Assembly (NCBI GenBank): GCA_964623815.1 | Contig: CAZUVR010000015.1 | Coordinates: 18,783-82,782, forward strand | Length of the DNA: 64,000 bases | Direction: 5' to 3' | Origin: Chroococcopsis sp964623815 | Lineage (GTDB): Bacteria > Cyanobacteriota > Cyanobacteriia > Cyanobacteriales > Microcystaceae | Shown: piece after piece, positions 55,872 to 64,000 of the stretch | How positions within the stretch are numbered: position 1 is the first letter of the stretch | Layout: every line of letters starts with the position of its first letter | The notes under the pieces: generated by a model | Databases searched by the model: none | The model's input: the letters and a program-made list of their open reading frames with translations, nothing else | Told to the model about the DNA's origin: nothing | Translations under genes and position numbers: made by a program

Positions 55872-57440
55872 TTATGATCTGTTAATTTCTAAAGCTCCGC
55901 CCACGCCAGAAGTGGATTCGGCTTTTACCTTGAGTAAATTTTGCTGATCCAGTTCAAAAGTAATCGTAATTTTCTCTTCTCCTTTAGGCTTAGCGGGAAT
56001 TTTAGTAATTAAAAATTCACCTATACAAGTAACACCCTCGTCATTAACGAACTCTTTCGTATCCGCCGATTGATAAACACTAATTCTTATTTCTGTTTGG
56101 TTATCTCGCTGAGTTGAATATTCTTTACTAACGCAGAGAGGCTTATCGTTAGGAATTTCTAAACCTTTAGGGATAATGACATTAAAACGTCGATCACGCG
56201 TTTCTATACCTAAAGCCAGAGTGACTATATTATCGACGACGAGAGTTTGTTTAATTTGCGGTTTAACATCCGGATCATCCGGTACGCTCAGAGTAGCGGC
56301 GAAGGTGGCGGCACCAGAGGCTACAACCGTATCGGGGTTAATATCGCTGTAGGGTTCCTTACCGAACATCTCCGTTAGCATCTCCCGCACTAAAGGCACT
56401 CTAGTCGAACCGCCTACGAGAATGATCCTCGATACGTCATCCAGGGTCAATTTAGAATTAGTCAAGGCTTTCTCCACCGCTTCCCTAGACTGAAGTAATA
56501 GAGGGCGGATGGTTTCGTTAAATTCGGTGCGATCGATCTCTATCTCTAAATTATGAACCTTCCCCGATTCATCTTTAATTAAATTAGGAATATCTATCCG
56601 CGCCGTTTTCGATTCCGTCAGTTCACATTTAGCAGTTTCCGCTTTATCTTTTAACTTTTGTTGAGCGTCTCGCAGGGCTTTTTTCGCAATACCTTGATCC
56701 TTTTTCAAATCTAATAAATCGATTCCGGACGTTTCCTTAAATCTTTCACTGGCGATTTTCATAATTTCATAGTCAAAATCGTCGCCGCCTAATTTTTGTA
56801 CCCCTTCTTTGGCGAGGATTTTAAACTTAGATAGCCCGTCTCCCGTAGAATCCACCCGTAAGATAGACACATCAAAAGTGCCGCCGCCGAGATCATAGAT
56901 TAATATGGTTTGTTCTCGCTCTTTCTCTAACGCATACGCGATCGCCGCCGCCACCGGTTCCTCAATCAAGCTAACTACTTCGAGACGGGCTAACTTCGCC
57001 GCCTCTATAGTGGCATTCTTTTGATTATCATCAAAATTAGCTGGAATACAAATCACCGCATAACGAGGAGTACCCTGAAGAATATCCATGCTAGTCTGTT
57101 GTGCACCGGTTATCAATTTAGACAGTATCTCAGCCGAAATATCTGTGGCTGTATATTCTTTCCCTGGACGATTAGGAAATTCTTTTTTCCAGTCTCCGCC
57201 TATTTCCCGTTTAATCGAGGCAACCGTATTATCTGGATCTAATAACAGTCTAGATCTAGCTTGTTTGCCGACTAGAGTGGTTTGATTATCTACAATACTA
57301 ACTACTGATGGTAGGGTATTTCTACCATCGTCAACTTTTAAAATCTCCGCCCGTCCTTTTTGGTAAACGGCGATAACAGAGTTAGAGGTACCCAAATCGA
57401 TACCAATAATATATGTGCTGTTCTTTTCTACTAGTCCCAT
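55872..57440 (-). CDS. Hsp70-family ATPase without lid (third of the operon)
   Basis: A 522-aa DnaK relative with GIDLGTSNSV (13-22), SIKREIGGD lysine segment, EEPVAAAIAYAL and YDLGGGTFDVSIL. The interdomain linker (LVVDNIVTLALG) is the closest of the four to the DnaK linker. The substrate-binding beta domain ends the protein near 522; no helical lid. AGGAG precedes the ATG. Placed between the Hsp70-vWA fusion and the GrpE-like gene. Confidence 0.92.
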   Translation of the reverse strand: MGLVEKNSTYIIGIDLGTSNSVIAVYQKGRAEILKVDDGRNTLPSVVSIVDNQTTLVGKQARSRLLLDPDNTVASIKREIGGDWKKEFPNRPGKEYTATDISAEILSKLITGAQQTSMDILQGTPRYAVICIPANFDDNQKNATIEAAKLARLEVVSLIEEPVAAAIAYALEKEREQTILIYDLGGGTFDVSILRVDSTGDGLSKFKILAKEGVQKLGGDDFDYEIMKIASERFKETSGIDLLDLKKDQGIAKKALRDAQQKLKDKAETAKCELTESKTARIDIPNLIKDESGKVHNLEIEIDRTEFNETIRPLLLQSREAVEKALTNSKLTLDDVSRIILVGGSTRVPLVREMLTEMFGKEPYSDINPDTVVASGAATFAATLSVPDDPDVKPQIKQTLVVDNIVTLALGIETRDRRFNVIIPKGLEIPNDKPLCVSKEYSTQRDNQTEIRISVYQSADTKEFVNDEGVTCIGEFLITKIPAKPKGEEKITITFELDQQNLLKVKAESTSGVGGALEINRS

Positions 57441-57455
57441 AATAGTCTCCTGGTT

Positions 57456-59546
<2,091 letters not shown>

Positions 59547-59564
59547 TTTTCTTTCTCCTTATGG

Positions 59565-61115
59565 TTAGCCTTTTTCGCCGCTGTCGATCGTTGCCGAGCG
59601 AGTTTTCGCCTCCCCGCTCTTAATCAAGGCATCTGTGGCGATCAAATCTAAACTGCCATCGTGGTCGCTGGCGTAATTGATAATATAGTTACTGGCATTA
59701 CCGAGGGGAAATTGAACAGCGGTACAGTGAATTATTCCATCCTCATCCAGGTCAAATATCGCCCCCACTGGCACATATTGGTTTTGCGGCGGGGAAACCG
59801 GAAGAGATAATTGTCCTCGATATTCATTCAAATCGGGGTTATCATTCTCTCCGCGAAACACCCTCAGTAATACTTCTTCTTGATAGGGGCGGTTGGTATA
59901 GCCTAAAATTCCCATGCGACAAGGATAGGTGCTTTGTCGGGGAATAATCGCTTGGAAAAATTCCCTCGCTGTGGATAAACTCGTTTCCACCATCGCAATT
60001 CCTAAAGAATGCGCTGTTTTGTCGGACACTTGTATATCTACAGAATCGGGAGCGTAAAGACTAGCCGCCACGATCGCCGCTCCGTGTGCTACTACTTCAT
60101 CAACGCGCTCTGATGTATAGGGTTCTTTGATCTCTCTGCTGATGATTTCTCGTACCGCTCGGTTCTTGGTCGAGCCACCGACGAGAATGACTCTATCTAT
60201 ATCGTCGGCTGAAAGTCCCGCATCTTTTAACACCGATTTCATCGAGTCTACGGTTTTTTGTAACATTGGCTCTATCAGCTTGTTATATTGCTCTAGGGTG
60301 ATTTCTAATTCGATCGGATGCCCCAAACAGTCCGGTACTACTATGGTAGAGCGATCGCTTTCTGAGAGTTCGATTTTTGCCGTCTCGGCTGCCTCTTTCA
60401 GCTTCTGTCTCGCCGACATGGCTGCTTTGCCTTTCTGTGTTAGTAAGTCGATTCCCGTTCTCGCTTGAAAGTCTTTGTTTACCCAATTAACGATCGCATA
60501 GTCGAAGTCATCTCCCCCTAAATTACTATCTCCCCCTACCGCCTTCACCGTAAACGAGTTACCTTTAACTGCGAGGATCGATATATCGAAGGTGCCGCCT
60601 CCCAAGTCGTACACCATTAGGGTTTGATCCTTTTCTTTATCCAATCCGTAAGCGATCGCCGCCGCTGTCGGTTCGGGCAGTAGGCGCAATACGTTCAAGC
60701 CCGCTTCTTCTCCCGCCCGCTTCGTCTCTTCTTTTTGTACTTCGGTAAAATAGGCGGGTACTGTAATCACCGCGTCCCATATCTCGGCGTTTCCTAATTC
60801 TTTCCGGGCGTTTTCTACTAATTGTTTCAGTATTAAACTGGCGATATTGACTGGTGTTAAAAATTTAGATCCTATTTCGTAGGTTTTGCTTCGATTGCCC
60901 ATAAAACGTTTGCTCGAAGCTACGGTGTTTTCCGGATCAATCAGTAAACGGGATTTCGCCGCCTGTCCTACCAATACACTAGTATTATCTCGAAACGATA
61001 CTACCGAGGGCATGGTGGAACGCCCTTCTATTTTTAAAGTTTCTGCGTTACCGCGTCGATAGATGGCTATTACTGAATTGGTTGTCCCTAAGTCGATGCC
61101 CACTGCATAGGTCAT
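59565..61115 (-). CDS. Hsp70-family ATPase without lid (first of the operon)
   Basis: A 516-aa DnaK relative: GIDLGTTNSV (6-15), SSKRFMG with Lys69, PEPTAAAIAYGL, YDLGGGTFDISIL (169-181), and VILVGGSTKN. The linker is degenerate (SDKTAHSLG), and the substrate-binding domain is followed by a short polar end instead of the lid. It shares many near-identical blocks with the Hsp70-vWA protein downstream. It starts 25 bases after the protease gene. Confidence 0.92.
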   Translation of the reverse strand: MTYAVGIDLGTTNSVIAIYRRGNAETLKIEGRSTMPSVVSFRDNTSVLVGQAAKSRLLIDPENTVASSKRFMGNRSKTYEIGSKFLTPVNIASLILKQLVENARKELGNAEIWDAVITVPAYFTEVQKEETKRAGEEAGLNVLRLLPEPTAAAIAYGLDKEKDQTLMVYDLGGGTFDISILAVKGNSFTVKAVGGDSNLGGDDFDYAIVNWVNKDFQARTGIDLLTQKGKAAMSARQKLKEAAETAKIELSESDRSTIVVPDCLGHPIELEITLEQYNKLIEPMLQKTVDSMKSVLKDAGLSADDIDRVILVGGSTKNRAVREIISREIKEPYTSERVDEVVAHGAAIVAASLYAPDSVDIQVSDKTAHSLGIAMVETSLSTAREFFQAIIPRQSTYPCRMGILGYTNRPYQEEVLLRVFRGENDNPDLNEYRGQLSLPVSPPQNQYVPVGAIFDLDEDGIIHCTAVQFPLGNASNYIINYASDHDGSLDLIATDALIKSGEAKTRSATIDSGEKG

Positions 61116-61140
61116 AGTCTATCTTGCCCATAGATGAAGG

Positions 61141-61728
61141 TTAATATTCGAGTATTTGAAACTGGTTTGATTTGATGATGCTGACTCTTGTTTGAGCGGT
61201 AAAGGCGAATATATGCTGTAGAGCGATCGCAAATCCTAAGCCTTGCCCTCCCGCTACTATTAAATTCGCCACCCCTATCACCTGTCCGGTTTCATTAATT
61301 ATCGGCCCGCCACTACTTCCAGGGTTAAGAGAAACATCTGTCTGTATTAAGCTGATGCCGTTACGCATACGCCCAATATTACTAATGATTCCCCGTGATA
61401 CGGTAAAATCGAAGCCGAGAGGATGACCCAAGGCGAAGACGGTTTGACCTTCAGAGATCGTCGCTGGGTCAGCAAAAGTTAAGGGCGGCCCTTTTAATAA
61501 GTCTAGGTGTAATAAAGCCAGGTCGCTGTTTTCATCTTTAGCTACTATCCGGGCGGAGTTACGCTCACCGTCAGTAGCCACTATCTCTACTTGCTCCCCA
61601 TCGAGAACGTGAGCGCAGGTTAATATATATCCCTGTGAATTGATAATAAAGCCTGTGCCGTCTCCTATGGGGGAAATGATTTTCACGATCGAGGGTTTGA
61701 TCCGCCCGACATTATTTTCTACACTCAT
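61141..61728 (-). CDS. cytosolic trypsin-like serine protease
   Basis: A 195-aa chymotrypsin-fold (S1C/HtrA-like) protease domain. The triad is complete: His40 (TCAHVL), Asp69 (NSDLALL) and Ser139 (GSSGGP). There is no signal peptide, membrane anchor or PDZ domain, so it is predicted to act inside the cell. Its ATG overlaps the vWA stop by four bases. It would be the effector or processing component of the chaperone operon. Confidence 0.9.
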   Translation of the reverse strand: MSVENNVGRIKPSIVKIISPIGDGTGFIINSQGYILTCAHVLDGEQVEIVATDGERNSARIVAKDENSDLALLHLDLLKGPPLTFADPATISEGQTVFALGHPLGFDFTVSRGIISNIGRMRNGISLIQTDVSLNPGSSGGPIINETGQVIGVANLIVAGGQGLGFAIALQHIFAFTAQTRVSIIKSNQFQILEY

Positions 61729-62645
61729 TTATATAGCTCCTCTTTGACGATCGATAGGGGTTGTTTAATCCTTTGTCCGCCTACTTCGAGTTCAAAATAG
61801 GCAGCTCTTTGGGGCAGACGGAAGGTAACTCGCGCCGGTAAACCATCGGTGAATTTTTTCAGGGTTTGAGATCGATCGTCGTAAATTGTCGCTACCGGTG
61901 CCACCATCACCGATTCATCGACCAATTCGGCGAATATATCGGTAATTTCTCGCATATCCCTGGCGACGTGATAATCCCAAAGGTCAAAACCCGTCACTTG
62001 ATCTAGGTTATCGAGTTCCGCCATTTGTTTTGTATCTATTTTCTCCCCGATGCCGATCAATACGCATTTAAGAGGGTTCCTTTCACCGATATTAATGTCT
62101 TTGGCTAGATCGATACAATATTGTTTAACTTCTAAAAAGTCGTTAATTTGCCCGTCAGTGACGAAGATATAAAGCCCGTTAGCTGCCGAAGTAAAAGTTT
62201 CTACGAAATAGGATAGGGCAGGTAATAGGTTTGTCATCGATCCGAAAAATTCTTCTACCGGCCCCTCTATCTTTAACCCAGCACATTGGCTAGCTTGAAA
62301 ACTGCCGATGACTTCTATTTGTCTCACCCCGCTACAAGCCCAATATATGGCCGTTGTTTCTCCATCCCTGTCCAATCGATCAGCCAGATAGTACAGAAAT
62401 TTACGGGCTTCTGTTTGTACGATGTTTTCTTGCGATCGTGGCAATTGTCCGTATAATCCTTTCATGGAACTACTAGCATCTAAAGCCACTCCCGTTTTAA
62501 AACCTTCGCTAATACCAGGCATGAGTATAGTAAAGGTTATTTCTGCTTCTTTCTCCATAATTTGATAAGTTACCTTGCCAAATATAGGATTGATTTCCGT
62601 GGTAGGTAAAGAAAATTTTTTTGACACAGAACTTACATAATTCAT
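61725..62645 (-). CDS. von Willebrand A domain protein (second)
   Basis: A 306-aa protein with a vWA fold at about 45-235 and MIDAS residues D56-A-S58-S-S60; a TDGQIND segment supplies the later Asp. Features such as RKFLYYLADRLDRDGETTAI recall TerF/copine-like vWA proteins. A C-terminal beta domain (235-306) follows. It is translationally coupled to the protease, and 50 bases after the first vWA gene. Confidence 0.85.
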   Translation of the reverse strand: MNYVSSVSKKFSLPTTEINPIFGKVTYQIMEKEAEITFTILMPGISEGFKTGVALDASSSMKGLYGQLPRSQENIVQTEARKFLYYLADRLDRDGETTAIYWACSGVRQIEVIGSFQASQCAGLKIEGPVEEFFGSMTNLLPALSYFVETFTSAANGLYIFVTDGQINDFLEVKQYCIDLAKDINIGERNPLKCVLIGIGEKIDTKQMAELDNLDQVTGFDLWDYHVARDMREITDIFAELVDESVMVAPVATIYDDRSQTLKKFTDGLPARVTFRLPQRAAYFELEVGGQRIKQPLSIVKEELYK

Positions 62646-62695
62646 GATGGTTTTAGAGAGCTATCAATATTTTTTAGCTCTCTATCAATTTTCAT

Positions 62696-63577
62696 TTACT
62701 GTAGTGTTTGCTCGAAAGTATTACCGACAATATCTATTTTTATCGATTTAGTTCCTTCTACTACGGAGAACTCTAACCGTTGAGGAAATCCATCTAAATG
62801 AGATAAAACTTCTCGATTACTATCATCGATAATTCGGATCGAGCCAGGTATTTCTACGCCGAAATCCACTTCATCCCATATTTCTGAAAGGTTTTCCATC
62901 TCCGATGCTAATTTACCGTCCCACAAGTCTATCTTGCCTTCTAGGGGTGTACCATCGAACATATTATCGAGTTTTTCGATCTGCTCCTCGTCTACCTCTT
63001 CTCCGCATCCTACAAGAATAAATTTACACTTGCCCCTTTTACCGTCTAACATTTCTTGCCCGACTTTCAGGGAAAGTTCAACAACGGCATCTAAATCACC
63101 GATGACTCCATCAGTGATGAATAATAATACTAGCCAAGGCGCATCTTTCAGCTCGCTGAGAAAGTATTCTAAAGGAGGCAGTAAAGCTGTACCTGTTCCC
63201 CATTTTTTCGGGCCTTCAAATGTTTTACTTTCAATAGCTACTGTATCTAGTCGCCCCAAAGGTTCTACTTCTTTCCCACCCGGGCCCGTAGCCCAATATA
63301 TAGGTAACACCATACCATCGCCGCTGTATTCACAAGCGTAAGCACACAATCGGCGAATCACTTTTTGCATCACGTTATCTTCGGGCTTTCTTAGAAATTT
63401 CGGGATAGTATCTCCGAAAATCTTTCTCATCGAAGCAGAGCCATCTATTCCGATCCCCGCCTGCATCCCTTCAACTTTTTCTTGAAGACGGAGATAGATC
63501 TCGACTCTCTGTTTGCCATTTTTAGCGGGGTAAACAGTAATGTCTCCAAAAATATCACTACATTTTTCGATCGACAT
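62696..63577 (-). CDS. von Willebrand A domain protein (first)
   Basis: A 293-aa protein with the same plan as the next gene: vWA fold with D45-G-S47-A-S49, a FITDGVIGDLD segment, and a C-terminal beta domain (from about 228). The two are tandem paralogs. It is the first gene of the nine-gene operon, so the promoter should lie in 63578-63800; a TTGATC and a TAGATG 16 bases apart are the only candidate boxes I see there, and they are weak. Confidence 0.85.
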   Translation of the reverse strand: MSIEKCSDIFGDITVYPAKNGKQRVEIYLRLQEKVEGMQAGIGIDGSASMRKIFGDTIPKFLRKPEDNVMQKVIRRLCAYACEYSGDGMVLPIYWATGPGGKEVEPLGRLDTVAIESKTFEGPKKWGTGTALLPPLEYFLSELKDAPWLVLLFITDGVIGDLDAVVELSLKVGQEMLDGKRGKCKFILVGCGEEVDEEQIEKLDNMFDGTPLEGKIDLWDGKLASEMENLSEIWDEVDFGVEIPGSIRIIDDSNREVLSHLDGFPQRLEFSVVEGTKSIKIDIVGNTFEQTLQ

Positions 63578-64000
63578 AATATTTCTCTAATTAATTTTAC
63601 GGAGTTCCTGGTCTTGGGAAAACTGGCGAGATTATGGGCTTTTTGTTAGATTTAAGCATCTAGAAGGATATGCGATTCGATCAAGTCTTTTAACCCTAGC
63701 TTATGCTGAATCAGGCAAAATTGTGTATTTATTTAGCTTAATCCTATATTAATTTAACAGTCCCCTACCCTTTTATTTTTAATAATTTTATTTTTAATTT
63801 ATGATCTTTTCCGTCGTCAAAATATTTTGTAAAGATTTAGTAGCCGAAAATAATCCGTCAGCTTACCAAGCTCTGTCTTTACTACATAACCACCGAGACC
63901 GAATCAAAACCAAAATACCTCGCTCATTAGCTTGAAAGAAATGGGGCGATCGCGTACAGTAACTGTGTGGTGGAGCTGATTCCGTTTCGAGAAATCATGT
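63578..64000. other. upstream region of the chaperone operon
   Basis: About 420 bases, AT-rich at 63730-63800. It should contain the operon promoter. A HIP1 site lies at 63946-63953. Apart from a doubtful 44-codon frame at 63801-63935, I see no gene, and the window ends within this region. Confidence 0.5.
63801..63935 (+). CDS. doubtful small ORF, unknown
   Basis: ATG at 63801 to TGA at 63935 gives a 44-aa peptide (MIFSVVKIFCKDLVAENN, then PSAYQALSLLHNHRDR). There is no ribosome-binding site in front, and I recognise no family. It may be chance or a remnant. Confidence 0.2.
   Translation: MIFSVVKIFCKDLVAENNPSAYQALSLLHNHRDRIKTKIPRSLA

Noticed and set aside
62934..63341. 135-codon frame antisense to the first vWA gene
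   Set aside because: Serine/proline-rich shadow of the MIDAS-containing coding strand.

Overview
The window is chromosomal DNA from a cyanobacterium. Several things point there: psbY (photosystem II), ycf46 with its cyanobacterial partner genes, a TIGR02652-type protein, a stand-alone DUF1400 domain, and HIP1 palindromes (GCGATCGC at 1697, 12544, 24305 and 63946). Heptamer-like repeats built on CTCCCRA occur between genes. A terminal-olefin synthase and a citramalate synthase suggest a unicellular or colonial lineage (Chroococcales or Pleurocapsales type), but I cannot fix the genus. No rRNA, tRNA, CRISPR array or intact transposase was seen.

Layout. 1-10.6 kb: a fatty-acid desaturase, a glutaredoxin-like protein, a giant olefin synthase (FAAL-ACP-KS-AT-KR-ACP-ST-TE), psbY (39 aa) and a gamma-carbonic-anhydrase-like protein. 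10.7-14.3 kb: TIGR02652, a VOC protein, then an RHH/zinc-ribbon gene, ycf46 and a DUF1257 gene in a row. 14.4-20 kb: dnaG, an SH3 membrane protein and the hydrogenase maturation set hypE-hypC-hypD. 20-35 kb: metabolism and envelope genes, including a PQQ-type sugar dehydrogenase, cimA, a ferredoxin-like protein, glucokinase, a GalU-like enzyme, a VanY-like peptidase and tldD-DUF456-tldE. 34.8-36.3 kb: a decayed patch with a DUF6888/DUF6887 pair broken by a stop codon, two tails of ABC transporter ATPases, and a TacA/TacT-like toxin-antitoxin module whose toxin is shortened. 36.3-47.8 kb: amidohydrolase, coaX, two M16 peptidase subunits, tex, M48 peptidase, PH-domain protein, cobU, a glycosyltransferase and a WcaF-like acetyltransferase. 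47.8-51.3 kb: a 1163-aa AAA/WD40 signalling protein.

The most unusual region is 51.4-63.6 kb, a nine-gene minus-strand operon: vWA, vWA, trypsin-like protease, Hsp70, Hsp70 fused to vWA, Hsp70, a GrpE-like nucleotide exchange factor with a long helical N-terminus, Hsp70, and a pseudokinase. The pseudokinase carries two InlB-type beta repeats and a tail with four GSAF motifs spaced 27-28 residues apart. All four Hsp70s keep the ATPase residues but lack the alpha-helical lid, and no J-protein is present. I infer a self-contained chaperone, metal-dependent scaffold and protease machine, possibly for stress response, surveillance or conflict; no function is shown by the sequence.
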